A DNA stretch of 64,000 bases from the NCBI RefSeq assembly GCF_019090095.1, contig NZ_JAGQFP010000002.1, positions 1,550,001-1,614,000 on the forward strand. Reading direction: 5' to 3'. The notes under the pieces were generated by a model. The model saw nothing but the letters and a program-made list of their open reading frames with translations, had not been told where the DNA came from and searched no databases. Below, piece after piece: positions 15,617-24,110 of this stretch (position 1 is the first letter of the stretch; the number at the start of each line of letters is the position of its first letter). Position numbers and translations under genes: made by a program. This DNA comes from Stutzerimonas stutzeri (GTDB lineage: Bacteria; Pseudomonadota; Gammaproteobacteria; Pseudomonadales; Pseudomonadaceae).

Positions 15617-17953
15617 GTGGCGGTCGTCATCAGCGCAGTGTTGTGCATCATCCTGGGGCTCGCGCTCGCCTTAGGTGGCTGGAAAGTCATCATGCTCGGC
15701 GGTACCTGGTATTTCGCGCTGCTGGCGGTGGGGTTTCTGCTCACCGGTGGCTTGCTGTTGGCCCGGCGCCGCGCGGCCCTGTGGGTCTATGCCTTGGTGA
15801 TGCTCGCCGCGCTGGGGTGGGCCATCTACGAGGTCGGCTTCGACTGGTGGCAGCTGGCGCCACGCGGCAGCATCATCGTGCCGCTGGGGGTGTGGTTTCT
15901 GACGCCCTGGATCGCGCAGCGGCTGGGCTGGCTGCATTTCGGTGCGCGCGCCTGGGGCGGTGGTGCCCTCGTGCTGATGCTGGCGGTCGCGCTCTGGGGC
16001 GCAACGGCGGTGCAGGCGCTTTCCACCGACAGCCATGACGTCAAAGGCATGGTGCCGCCGCCACTGGCCTCGGCAGGCTCGGGGAACTCGGCCGGGAACG
16101 TGCCGGACGGCGAGTGGCATGCCTACGGCCGTACTCAGGCCGGCACGCGTTACTCACCCCTGGCGCAGCTCACGCCCGCCAATGTCGATGGCCTGGAGCC
16201 GGTCTGGCATTTCCACACGGGCGACCAGCGCCGGCCGAGCGATCCGGATGAAACAACCTACGAAGTCACGCCACTGAAGATCGGCGACAGCCTGTACCTC
16301 TGCACGCCACATAATCTGGTCATCGCGCTGGATGCCGATACGGGCGAGGAGCGGTGGCGCTTCGACCCGAAGGTCCCAGACTCGGCCAACCGCCAGCATC
16401 TGACATGCCGAGGGCTGTCCTATCACGCCACTGAGGCGTCCTCCGATAGCCAGGCTTGTCCGCAGCGCCTGTTCATGCCGACCGCCGACGCTCGGCTGAT
16501 TGCACTGAACGCGCAAACAGGTCAGGTCTGCCCTGAATTCGGTCGCAATGGCGAGGTGAATCTCTGGGCCAACATGCCGAACGTGAAAGAAGGCTTCTAC
16601 TATTCCACCTCGCCACCAGTGGTCGCCGGTGGGCTGGTGATCATCGGCGGGGCGGTCAATGACAACGTGTCGACCACCGAGCCGTCGGGTGTGATCCGCG
16701 CCTACGACGCCATCAGCGGCGAGCTGCGCTGGAACTGGGATCCGGGCAATCCCGAGCAGACCGAGCCGATTGCCGAGGGCAAGACCTACAGCCAAAGCAC
16801 GCCGAATAGTTGGAGCATCGCCAGCGCGGACGAAGCGCTGGGGTTGGTCTATGTGCCGCTGGGCAATCAGGTCCCGGATCAATGGGGCGGCGAGCGCGAC
16901 GAGCACACCGAGCGTTTCTCGTCGTCCATCGTCGCGCTGGACCTGAACAGCGGTCAGCTGCGCTGGGTGTTCCAGACCGTGCACCATGATCTGTGGGACA
17001 TGGACGTGCCGGCACAGCCGAGTCTGGTCGATATCGACACAAAGGCCGGCCCGGTGCCTGCCCTGGTGGCGCCGACCAAGCAGGGCGACATCTATGTGCT
17101 GGACCGTCGCACCGGTGAGCCGATCCTGCCGGTCCGTGAAGTGCCGGCCCCGCAGGGCGCTGCCGAGGGTGACCACACGGCGCCTACCCAGCCGGTCTCG
17201 GCGCTGAGCTACGCACCGCCGAAGTTGAGGGGCAAGGACCTGTGGGGCGCTACCTTCGTCGACCAGATGTTGTGCCACATCCAGTTCCACTCGCTGCGCT
17301 ATGAAGGGCGCTATACGCCGCCCTCGACCCAGGGCACGCTGGTGCACCCGGGCAACTTCGGGGTTTTCAACTGGGGCGGCGTGGCAGTCGATCCGGTCCG
17401 GCAGATGGTCTTCAGTACACCGGCCTACCTGGCGTTCACCTCGACCCTGATCCCTCGGCAAAACGATCAGAACACCTATGTGTCGGACAAGGCGCCGCAT
17501 CTCAACGAGAATTTCGGTGCGCCGTTCGCCGTCGAGCTCAAGCCCTTCGTCTCGCCGATTGGCCTGCCCTGTACCGCGCCGCCCTGGGGGTATGTGGCCG
17601 GGGCGGATCTGCGTACCGGCAAAACCCACTGGCTGCGCAAGAACGGTACCGTGCGCGACCGTGCGCCGGTCCCGTTGCCATTCAAGATGGGTGTGCCGAG
17701 CCTCGGCGGACCGATGCTCACGGCCGGCGGTGTGGCGTTTGTCAGCGGCACCCTGGACTACTACCTGCGTGCCTATGACAGCAGCACCGGCCGGGAGCTG
17801 GCCAAGTGGCGGCTGCCCGCCGGCGGCCAGGCCACGCCGATGACCTACCTGAGCCGCTCTGGTCGGCAGATGGTAGTGGTCGTCGCGGGCGGTCACGGCT
17901 CGCTCGGCACGCGCGCCGGAGACTCGGTCATCGGCTATGCCTTGCCGCAATAG
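15617..17953 (+). CDS. gcd: membrane-bound PQQ-dependent glucose dehydrogenase
   Basis: A 778-residue quinoprotein. Five hydrophobic helices in the first 140 residues anchor it in the inner membrane and carry the ubiquinone site. The beta-propeller follows from about residue 165 (GEWHAYGRTQAGTRYSPL, VWHFHTGDQRR), with propeller motifs such as LYLCTPHNLVIALDADTG, PVVAGGLVIIGG, HHDLWDMDVPAQPSLVDI and VDQMLCHIQFH. Length matches Gcd (about 800). It converts glucose to gluconolactone in the periplasm and feeds electrons to quinone. A GTG start is used at 15617 with AAGGAGG upstream. No pqq synthesis genes are in the window. Confidence 0.92.
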   Translation: MAVVISAVLCIILGLALALGGWKVIMLGGTWYFALLAVGFLLTGGLLLARRRAALWVYALVMLAALGWAIYEVGFDWWQLAPRGSIIVPLGVWFLTPWIAQRLGWLHFGARAWGGGALVLMLAVALWGATAVQALSTDSHDVKGMVPPPLASAGSGNSAGNVPDGEWHAYGRTQAGTRYSPLAQLTPANVDGLEPVWHFHTGDQRRPSDPDETTYEVTPLKIGDSLYLCTPHNLVIALDADTGEERWRFDPKVPDSANRQHLTCRGLSYHATEASSDSQACPQRLFMPTADARLIALNAQTGQVCPEFGRNGEVNLWANMPNVKEGFYYSTSPPVVAGGLVIIGGAVNDNVSTTEPSGVIRAYDAISGELRWNWDPGNPEQTEPIAEGKTYSQSTPNSWSIASADEALGLVYVPLGNQVPDQWGGERDEHTERFSSSIVALDLNSGQLRWVFQTVHHDLWDMDVPAQPSLVDIDTKAGPVPALVAPTKQGDIYVLDRRTGEPILPVREVPAPQGAAEGDHTAPTQPVSALSYAPPKLRGKDLWGATFVDQMLCHIQFHSLRYEGRYTPPSTQGTLVHPGNFGVFNWGGVAVDPVRQMVFSTPAYLAFTSTLIPRQNDQNTYVSDKAPHLNENFGAPFAVELKPFVSPIGLPCTAPPWGYVAGADLRTGKTHWLRKNGTVRDRAPVPLPFKMGVPSLGGPMLTAGGVAFVSGTLDYYLRAYDSSTGRELAKWRLPAGGQATPMTYLSRSGRQMVVVVAGGHGSLGTRAGDSVIGYALPQ

Positions 17954-18056
17954 GTAGGCGTCATCCCCTCGGAACGGGCTGCCGGCTGTTCGTGGCGGCG
18001 CGCCGTGCCGGGCGGGCCTGTTAGAATCGCCGCCTTCGAACCTCAGGATCAGTGCA

Positions 18057-18893
18057 ATGGCCGCAATCGGGCGCTTCAACAGTATGCAGATCGTCAAGCA
18101 CACCGGGTTCGGCCTGTATCTGGATGGCGGGCCGGACGGCGAGATTCTTCTGCCCAACCGCTACATACCCAAGAACGTTCCTACCGACGTCGATGACTGG
18201 CTCAACGTGTTCGTTTACCTCGACAGTGAAGACAAGCTCATCGCCACCACCGAAAAGCCCAAGGTGCAGGTGGGTGAGTTCGCCAGCCTCAAGGTCGTGG
18301 AGATCAACCGGGTCGGAATCTTCCTCGATTGGGGTTTGCCCAAGGATTTGCTACTACCGCATTCCGAGGAAAAGCGTCCGCTGAACGAGGGTGACTATTG
18401 CGTCGTGCACGTCTACCTCGACAAGCACACCCGCCGCATCACCGCCACGGCGCGTCTGGACCGTTATCTGGACAAGACGCCGGCGCGCTACAAGGTCGGC
18501 GAGGTTGTCGATCTGTTGGTGGTCGAGCGCACTGACCTCGGCCACAAGGCGATCATCAACGGGCGTCACTGGGGGCTGATCCACAAGAACGAAGCCTTCA
18601 AGTTCCTGCGCGGTGGTATGCATGAGAAGGGCTATATCAAGGACGTGCGCAGCGACGGCAAGATCAGCCTGAGCCTGCAGCCGGTGGGTAGCGAGGCGGG
18701 CGACGCCCTGCAGGCGTTGATCCTGCAGAAGCTGCAGGAAAACCGGGGCCGCCTGGCCGTCAGTGACAAAACCGCCGCCGATGAGATCGCGCGGTTGTTC
18801 GGGGTCAGCAAGGGCAATTTCAAGAAGGCCATCGGTGGGCTCTACAAGCAGGGCCGCATCGTGATCCACCCCGATCGTATCGAACTCGCCTGA
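18057..18893 (+). CDS. cvfB: S1-domain RNA-binding protein of the CvfB/YitL family
   Basis: A 278-residue cytosolic protein. Three S1-like OB domains can be traced (residues about 1-65, 70-135, 145-215; note RVGIFLDWGLPKDLLLPHSEE and GHKAIINGRHWGLIHKNEAF), followed by a winged-helix C-terminus (DEIARLFGVSKGNFKKAIGGLYKQG). This is the CvfB architecture, seen as an RNA-binding virulence/expression factor in Gram-positives and widespread in gamma-proteobacteria. A TAGAAT -10-like hexamer (18022-18027) lies 30 bases upstream of the start. Confidence 0.85.
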   Translation: MAAIGRFNSMQIVKHTGFGLYLDGGPDGEILLPNRYIPKNVPTDVDDWLNVFVYLDSEDKLIATTEKPKVQVGEFASLKVVEINRVGIFLDWGLPKDLLLPHSEEKRPLNEGDYCVVHVYLDKHTRRITATARLDRYLDKTPARYKVGEVVDLLVVERTDLGHKAIINGRHWGLIHKNEAFKFLRGGMHEKGYIKDVRSDGKISLSLQPVGSEAGDALQALILQKLQENRGRLAVSDKTAADEIARLFGVSKGNFKKAIGGLYKQGRIVIHPDRIELA

Positions 18894-18986
18894 CTCTACC
18901 GCCCAGCGCGATTTTCCTTATCCCGCTGCGCTGGAATCCCCCACGAGCCCGACCCGCCTCGACGCCAGGGCTCGCCTGCCGCTATC

Positions 18987-19007
18987 GCCTCTGCACCGAG
19001 CAGAGGC
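18987..19007. terminator. strong hairpin in the cvfB-rfaH gap (possible terminator)
   Basis: Perfect 8-bp stem GCCTCTGC / GCAGAGGC with a 5-base loop ACCGA, followed by CCCCTTATT. The T tract is poor. It is the only notable element in the 307 bases between cvfB and the start chosen for rfaH; no confident promoter is seen there. Confidence 0.4.
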
Positions 19008-19200
19008 CCCTTATTGCACCTGGCTCGATGGTGGTCTTCGAGGGCTCGCTCGTCGGCGGTCGAGATGACCGGTCGTCCTTCCAAGTGTTGCTGCGTGTAA
19101 CAAGGCGGAACTGCTCTGGATCGGGCCTGTCCAGTGAAGGCGCCTGGTGAGCCAGGGCTGGTCGACCTTCATTGAATGCATGAGTGCAGGCGGAGACGCG

Positions 19201-19734
19201 GTGGATAGGCACATCGATTTGCCGACTAAGGCCTGGTACCTGCTGCAGTGCAAGCCGCGCCAGGACGCACGTGCTCAAGAGCACCTCGCCAGGCAGGGTT
19301 TCGAATGCTTCGCCCCGACCGTGATGGTGCAGCGCTTGTCTGCTGGCAAGGTGCGCGAGCAGTCGCAACCGTTGTTTCCCGGTTATGTATTCGTGCGCAT
19401 GGGCACGCAGGACAGTTGGCTGTCGCTGCGCTCGACGCGCGGTGTCAATCGGGTCGTCAGCTTCTGCGGTCAGCCGTGTCTTGTGCAGGACGCGATCGTC
19501 GATCAACTTCGACAGCGTTGCGCAACGGCTGCGCCGTCTCCCGTGCTGGTTAGCGGGGATCGGGTACAGGTCCGGGTTGGGGCCTGTACCGAGATGGAGG
19601 CGATCTTCCTGGCCATGGATGGGGAAGAACGGGTGATGTTGCTGCTCAATGTGCTCAACCGGCAGCACCAGATTCAGGTTGGGCTGGCAAGTATCGAACC
19701 GGTTCGGCACGCCGCGACGTTGCGGGTCCGTTAA
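19201..19734 (+). CDS. rfaH: RfaH-type specialised NusG paralogue, transcription antiterminator
   Basis: A 177-residue protein from the GTG at 19201 (GGAG five bases upstream); a longer frame begins at 19147. The N-terminal NGN domain reads KAWYLLQCKPRQDARAQEHL, then EQSQPLFPGYVFVRM and RSTRGVNRVVSFCGQP. The C-terminal domain is the RfaH form, with EAIFLAMDGEERVMLLLNVLN, and not a plain NusG KOW. RfaH binds RNA polymerase paused at an ops element, suppresses pausing and Rho termination and recruits ribosomes. A perfect ops lies 90 bases after its stop, in front of the polysaccharide operon, so it is almost surely a dedicated regulator of that operon. Confidence 0.92.
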   Translation: MDRHIDLPTKAWYLLQCKPRQDARAQEHLARQGFECFAPTVMVQRLSAGKVREQSQPLFPGYVFVRMGTQDSWLSLRSTRGVNRVVSFCGQPCLVQDAIVDQLRQRCATAAPSPVLVSGDRVQVRVGACTEMEAIFLAMDGEERVMLLLNVLNRQHQIQVGLASIEPVRHAATLRVR

Positions 19735-19752
19735 TCACTATAACGACGCGTT

Positions 19753-19778
19753 GCTTCGCCGACTCGGTCGGTCGAAGC
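19753..19778. terminator. hairpin between rfaH and the ops element
   Basis: Stem GCTTCG-CCGAC, loop TCG, GTCGG-(T)-CGAAGC: 11 base pairs with one bulged T, 19 bases after the rfaH stop. No T run follows, so it may be a Rho-type or partial terminator of rfaH, or a structure in the operon leader if the operon promoter is further upstream. Confidence 0.4.
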
Positions 19779-19823
19779 GAGCGGCGGCTTTGTTCGTATT
19801 CCGCTACAGGGCGCTTGCCTTGG

Positions 19824-19835
19824 GGCGGTAGCGTG
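19824..19835 (+). promoter_or_regulatory. ops element (RfaH recruitment/pause site)
   Basis: GGCGGTAGCGTG, identical in all 12 positions to the operon polarity suppressor consensus from E. coli. It lies on the plus (coding) strand, 189 bases upstream of the first gene of the polysaccharide operon and directly downstream of an rfaH gene. In the known mechanism RNA polymerase pauses here and the non-template strand hairpin loads RfaH. The operon promoter should lie upstream, between 19735 and 19815, or upstream of rfaH; I see no strong -35/-10 there. Confidence 0.88.
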
Positions 19836-20023
19836 GTTGAAACGCGGTGCAAGAGGGCTTGCGGTGGCGCCTGCAGGCCACTGCCGAAGGCACCGCTCAT
19901 CGATTGTGCAACTGTCAGGGATATTTGCGGTCTGTTGCGTGTCTATGCCTGCTCACAAGAGCCCCTGCGTCGCGGCTGGAGTCGAGGCATGAACAAAAAT
20001 CCATCTCCGAGAAGGGATTCCAT

Positions 20024-21181
20024 ATGAGGAACATCACGCTTCCAGGTGTATCGCTGCTGTGTCTTGTCGCTACCGATAGCTGGGCAGTGAACGAGCCACA
20101 GGACATACAACTTGGCGGTTTCGAGTTCACCCCGACCCTGGTCGTACGCGAAAGCTATGACGACAACTATCGCGGGCTGTCGGACAACGAGCAGGCCTCC
20201 TGGGTCACCGGAATCAATCCAACCTTTCTGTTGGGGACGGGTAATCGCAACAGCGAGTACGAGCTCGAGTACTCCTTGAACAGCGATATCTTTCATTCCG
20301 ATTCCGAGGCGAGCAACACCGACCACCATCTCAACTTGAGAAGCGTCATCGAGTTCACCTCGCGCCACCGGCTTAGCTGGGGGCTGGCCTACCACCGCGT
20401 AGAAGAGACGGCGGACACCGAAGACGCCACCGAAAACGACAAGTACAGCCGTGCGATTGCCCGTGCCGCGTACCGTTTCGGCGCCCAGAGCGCACGCAAC
20501 CAGCTCGAGTTCGGCACCAATTACGAACAGTTGCGCTACCACAACAGCGGCAACATCAACGCCTCCGAAGAGCGCGACAGCCTGATGTTCAACTCCATCT
20601 GGTTTCATCGCCTGGGCGCCAAGACGCGCTCGCTCGTGGAGGTTCGCCACACGGACCATGACTACAAACTCAGCAGCGCCCTGCGCGACAGCACCAACCT
20701 GGCGCTGCTGGGCGGTGCGACCTGGGACGCCACCGGAAAGACCTCCGGCAGCTTCAAGCTCGGCGCGGAGCGCAAGGATTTCGACAGCGACCAGCGCAAG
20801 GACTTCACCAGCCCGATGTGGGAAGTCGGCGTCACCTGGAAGCCACGGACCTATTCGGTGTTCAACCTGACCTCGCGGCGGGCCTTCGACGAAGGTGACG
20901 ACGGCGCCAGCACCATCAACGACTGGACGACGTTGGCCACTTGGGAGCACGAGTGGACCTCGCGCATCGCGACCGAGCTGAAGTACCGCTTCTCCGACCG
21001 TGATTACGAAGGCATCGGCCGCAACGATGAACGGAGTTCCTACGGGGCGGGGGTGATCTGGTCACCGGATCGCTGGATCGACGTGACCCTGTCGTACCTC
21101 AGAACGGAGAACGACTCGAACCTGAGCTCGGAAACCTATGACCGTAACGTTTACCTGCTGAGTTTCGACCTGAGCCTTTGA
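20024..21181 (+). CDS. outer-membrane beta-barrel protein (BBP2-like) of the polysaccharide exporter
   Basis: A 385-residue secreted protein, ATG at 20024 with GAAGGG upstream; the frame opens earlier but without a signal. Signal peptide MRNITLPGVSLLCLVATDSWA. The mature chain starts QLGGFEFTPTLVVRESYDDN and continues as alternating polar/aromatic strands (TWKPRTYSVFNLTSRRAF), ending YDRNVYLLSFDLSL, a BAM-type last strand. The layout fits the putative beta-barrel porin 2 family found beside short OPX proteins. It probably gives the outer-membrane pore for the polymer, since the OPX protein next door lacks its own membrane helix. First gene after the ops leader. Confidence 0.75.
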   Translation: MRNITLPGVSLLCLVATDSWAVNEPQDIQLGGFEFTPTLVVRESYDDNYRGLSDNEQASWVTGINPTFLLGTGNRNSEYELEYSLNSDIFHSDSEASNTDHHLNLRSVIEFTSRHRLSWGLAYHRVEETADTEDATENDKYSRAIARAAYRFGAQSARNQLEFGTNYEQLRYHNSGNINASEERDSLMFNSIWFHRLGAKTRSLVEVRHTDHDYKLSSALRDSTNLALLGGATWDATGKTSGSFKLGAERKDFDSDQRKDFTSPMWEVGVTWKPRTYSVFNLTSRRAFDEGDDGASTINDWTTLATWEHEWTSRIATELKYRFSDRDYEGIGRNDERSSYGAGVIWSPDRWIDVTLSYLRTENDSNLSSETYDRNVYLLSFDLSL

Positions 21182-21224
21182 GGCCCGGGTAGGACGTTAA
21201 CCAGTGCCTAAGGAGGAGCCGAAC

Positions 21225-21758
21225 ATGCGCATCCCGAACATCTTCAAATTTCTGTCCGTGCTGTTGCTGCTGGCGTTCAGTGCAACCGCCAGCGCCGCGC
21301 AGTACAAGCTGGGCTCGGGCGACGTGATCCGCATCAGCGTCCACGGCGAACCCGACCTCTCGTTCGAAGAGGTACGCCTGACCGACGCGGGCACCTTCAC
21401 CTTCCCCTTCATCGGCGAAGTCGACGCCAACGGCAAGACGCCCGGTGAGGTCCGTAACGTGCTGGTCGAGAAGCTCAAGGACGGTTACCTGATCGATCCG
21501 CGGGTGTCGGTCTCGGTGGTCAACTACCGGGAGTTCTACATCTCCGGCGAGGTCAAGCTGCCCGGCGGTTATCCCTACCAGCCCGGTCTTACCCTGGATC
21601 GCGCGATCGCCCTGGCCGGTGGCCTGACCGAGCGCGCCTCGACCAAGCGCATGACCATCGTGCGGGGATCCGAAGGTAGCCGCGCCGAAGAGAAGGCCAC
21701 CATGGACACTCAGGTTCGCCCCGGCGACACGATCAATATCGACGAAGGATTCTTCTGA
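21225..21758 (+). CDS. short polysaccharide export protein (OPX/Wza family)
   Basis: A 177-residue periplasmic protein with AGGAGGAG upstream of the ATG at 21225. The signal peptide ends ATASA (about residue 25). The Poly_export domain starts YKLGSGDVIRISVHGEPDLS, followed by one SLBB module (FYISGEVKLPGGYPYQPGLTL). There is no lipobox Cys and no C-terminal amphipathic helix, so it cannot form the Wza-type alpha-helical outer-membrane barrel. It is a minimal OPX ring component that likely docks to the beta-barrel encoded just before it. The stop shares one base with the start of the next gene. Confidence 0.9.
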   Translation: MRIPNIFKFLSVLLLLAFSATASAAQYKLGSGDVIRISVHGEPDLSFEEVRLTDAGTFTFPFIGEVDANGKTPGEVRNVLVEKLKDGYLIDPRVSVSVVNYREFYISGEVKLPGGYPYQPGLTLDRAIALAGGLTERASTKRMTIVRGSEGSRAEEKATMDTQVRPGDTINIDEGFF

Positions 21759-23959
21759 TGAACAGCCCAGTTCGCCCGGATCGACCCTGGCAGCGTCCCG
21801 TAGGGCCTGCTACCGACAGTGACTTCATCGACCTGAAGAAAATCTGGCATGCCATCTGGTCACGCAAATGGGGCATCGTCCTGTTGGTGGGTGTCGTTGC
21901 GCTGCTGACAGTCTTCCTGCTGGCACGGATGACGCCGATCTACAAAGCCGTGGCTTCGGTGCTGATCGAGACCAAGGGCACACCCGTGCTGTCGTTCCAA
22001 CCGGCGGCGGATACCCCGGTGGAACTCAGTGAATACCTGCAAACCCAGCTCAGCCTGATGCAGAGCCGTGGCGTTGCCGAGCGCGTGGTGCGCGATCTCG
22101 ATCTGACCAAACACCCCGAGTTCGACCTGCGGCAGCAGCCAGGCCCCTTGCTGGATATCGGCGGCATGATCGATTCGCTGACCGGCGAAGAGCCTACGCC
22201 ACCGACCGAAGCCGAGATTCTCGACTTCGCCACCCAGTCGCTGATGGAGCGCACGTCGGTATGGGTGGAGGGCAAGAGCCAGCTGGTCTATCTGTCGATC
22301 GCCATGGCTGATCGCATGACCGCCGCGCAAGCGACCAATCAGCTGGCCCAGGCCTACATCGAAGCGCAGCTGGAGGCCAAGGTCGACATGTCGATGACCG
22401 CTGCCAGCTGGATGAACGACCGCCTGGTGTCCCTGCGGCAGAACCTGCAGGACTCCGAAGACAAGCTTCAGGCCTATCTCGATGCCGAGGGGCTGGTCGA
22501 CCTGAACGGTGTCGGCACCATCAGCGCCAGCGAGCTGTCGCTGACCGGCGACCGGATGATCGATGCACGCCGTCAGCGTGCCGAGGCCGAGAGCCAGTAT
22601 CGCCAGGTCGAGTCGATGCGCAGCCAGGGCTGGCAGCGTCTTGCCAGCGTGCCGGCGGTGCTGGGGCATCCGCTGATCCAACAGTTCAAGGCCGACCAGG
22701 CGCATGCCCGTTCGCGGGTGGAAGATCTGTCGCGTCGCTATGGTGATCGCCACCCGGCGATGGTGTCGGCGCGTTCCGATCTGAATGCCGCCACCGCCAG
22801 CCTCAAGCAACAAGTCGAGCAGGTGGTTGCGAGCATCGAGCGCAACTATCAACTGGCCGTGGCCAATGAGAACTCGCTGCGCTCCTCGTTCGACGAGAAC
22901 AAGAGCCGCATCCAGGACATCTCCCGCAAGGAATTCAAGGTGCGTGATCTGCAGCGCCAGGTCGAGAGCGACCGTGCGCTGTATGACACCTTCATGACCC
23001 GTCTGCAGGAGACCACGGCGACTTCCGACCTGAGCTCCACCAACGCTCGGGTGGTCGATTCGGCCATCCCGCCGACCGAGCCCAGTGCGCCGAACAAGAA
23101 GCTGATCCTGGTGGTGGCGCTGTTCCTGGCGCTGGTGCTCGGCGTCGCCCAGGCGATCATCCGCGAGATCCTGGACAACACCTTCAAGAGCTCCGAGGAA
23201 GTCGAGAACAAGCTCGGCCTGCCGGTCATGGGCATCGTTCCGCAGGTGCCGCGCAAGCTGCGCAAGGACGTCAGCCATCTGTTCGAGCGCAGCAGCGACA
23301 AGCGTTTCTGCGAAGCCGTGCGGACCATCCGCACCAACCTGCTGCTGAGCGAAGCCAGCCAGCCGCGCCAGGTACTGGTGGTGACCTCCACGGCGCCGGA
23401 CGAGGGCAAGAGTTCGGTGTCGGCCAACCTGGCGTTCGCCATGGGCCAGCTGCATCGCGTCCTGCTGATCGACGCCGACCTGCGTCGCGCAACCCTCGAC
23501 AAGTCGTTCGACTTCAAGCCGGGCACCCCTGGCCTGGTCAACCTCATCGGCGGCAACGCCAAGCTCGAAGAGTGCATCCACAGCGTTGGCAACGTCGACA
23601 TGATCGCCGCCGGTGCGGTGCCGTCCAATCCGCTGGAACTGCTGTCTTCGCCACGCTTCGCCAAGCTGCTCGAGGTGGTCAAGGGCCGTTATGACCGCAT
23701 CATCATCGACTCGCCACCGAGCCAGGCGGTCAGTGATGCGGCCGTCCTCTCGACGCTCGCCGATGCGGTGATCTACGTCGTCAAGTCCGACAGCACCTTG
23801 ATTCCGCACGTGCAGAAGGGCGTCAATCAGCTGCAGAACAGCAGCGCGCCGGTCATCGGGGTGGTGCTCAACCACGTCGACATCGAGAAGGCCAAGAAGA
23901 ACGGTCAGTTCCGTGGCTACTACGACCACTACGGGTATAGCGAGCAGCAAACGGTCTGA
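21758..23959 (+). CDS. wzc: polysaccharide co-polymerase with BY-kinase domain (Wzc-like)
   Basis: A 733-residue inner-membrane protein. The Wzz domain with the first membrane helix (WGIVLLVGVVALLTVFLLA) is at residues 25-120, a long coiled-coil periplasmic part with Gln/Arg-rich helices follows, the second helix (LILVVALFLALVLGVAQ) lies near 447-465, then a cytosolic tyrosine kinase. Walker A is TAPDEGKSS (about 545), Walker A' VLLIDADLRR, Walker B RIIIDSPPS. The tail has a Tyr cluster (GYYDHYGYSEQQ) for autophosphorylation. It controls chain length and couples synthesis to the OPX channel. The start overlaps the OPX stop. Confidence 0.92.
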   Translation: MNSPVRPDRPWQRPVGPATDSDFIDLKKIWHAIWSRKWGIVLLVGVVALLTVFLLARMTPIYKAVASVLIETKGTPVLSFQPAADTPVELSEYLQTQLSLMQSRGVAERVVRDLDLTKHPEFDLRQQPGPLLDIGGMIDSLTGEEPTPPTEAEILDFATQSLMERTSVWVEGKSQLVYLSIAMADRMTAAQATNQLAQAYIEAQLEAKVDMSMTAASWMNDRLVSLRQNLQDSEDKLQAYLDAEGLVDLNGVGTISASELSLTGDRMIDARRQRAEAESQYRQVESMRSQGWQRLASVPAVLGHPLIQQFKADQAHARSRVEDLSRRYGDRHPAMVSARSDLNAATASLKQQVEQVVASIERNYQLAVANENSLRSSFDENKSRIQDISRKEFKVRDLQRQVESDRALYDTFMTRLQETTATSDLSSTNARVVDSAIPPTEPSAPNKKLILVVALFLALVLGVAQAIIREILDNTFKSSEEVENKLGLPVMGIVPQVPRKLRKDVSHLFERSSDKRFCEAVRTIRTNLLLSEASQPRQVLVVTSTAPDEGKSSVSANLAFAMGQLHRVLLIDADLRRATLDKSFDFKPGTPGLVNLIGGNAKLEECIHSVGNVDMIAAGAVPSNPLELLSSPRFAKLLEVVKGRYDRIIIDSPPSQAVSDAAVLSTLADAVIYVVKSDSTLIPHVQKGVNQLQNSSAPVIGVVLNHVDIEKAKKNGQFRGYYDHYGYSEQQTV

Positions 23960-23980
23960 TCCGGCTCGTACTGTCCCTTG

Positions 23981-24016
23981 CCGGGCCGGACGCCGCCTAC
24001 GCGGATGCCGGCCCGG
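23981..24016 (+). repeat. GC-rich hairpin between wzc and ugd
   Basis: CCGGGCCGG (23981-23989) pairs perfectly with CCGGCCCGG (24008-24016); a smaller CCGC/GCGG pair lies inside the loop. No T run follows. In an RfaH-read operon such a structure may be a pause or partial stop point, or an mRNA processing or stability element. Confidence 0.45.
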
Positions 24017-24110
24017 ATTGACACTGCCCAGCAAGCGAATAGCGCCAACGGCCCCCGCCAGGGTTGCGCCGAGGCACGCCCGTTTAAATGTCTAAATCGA
24101 GGATCCTGCT

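Noticed and set aside
16154..18157. 667-codon minus-strand frame opposite gcd
   Set aside because: Antisense shadow of a canonical quinoprotein gene.
21860..24034. 724-codon minus-strand frame opposite wzc
   Set aside because: Shadow of the wzc reading frame; the plus-strand protein has Walker motifs and a Tyr tail, the antisense product has no recognisable motif.
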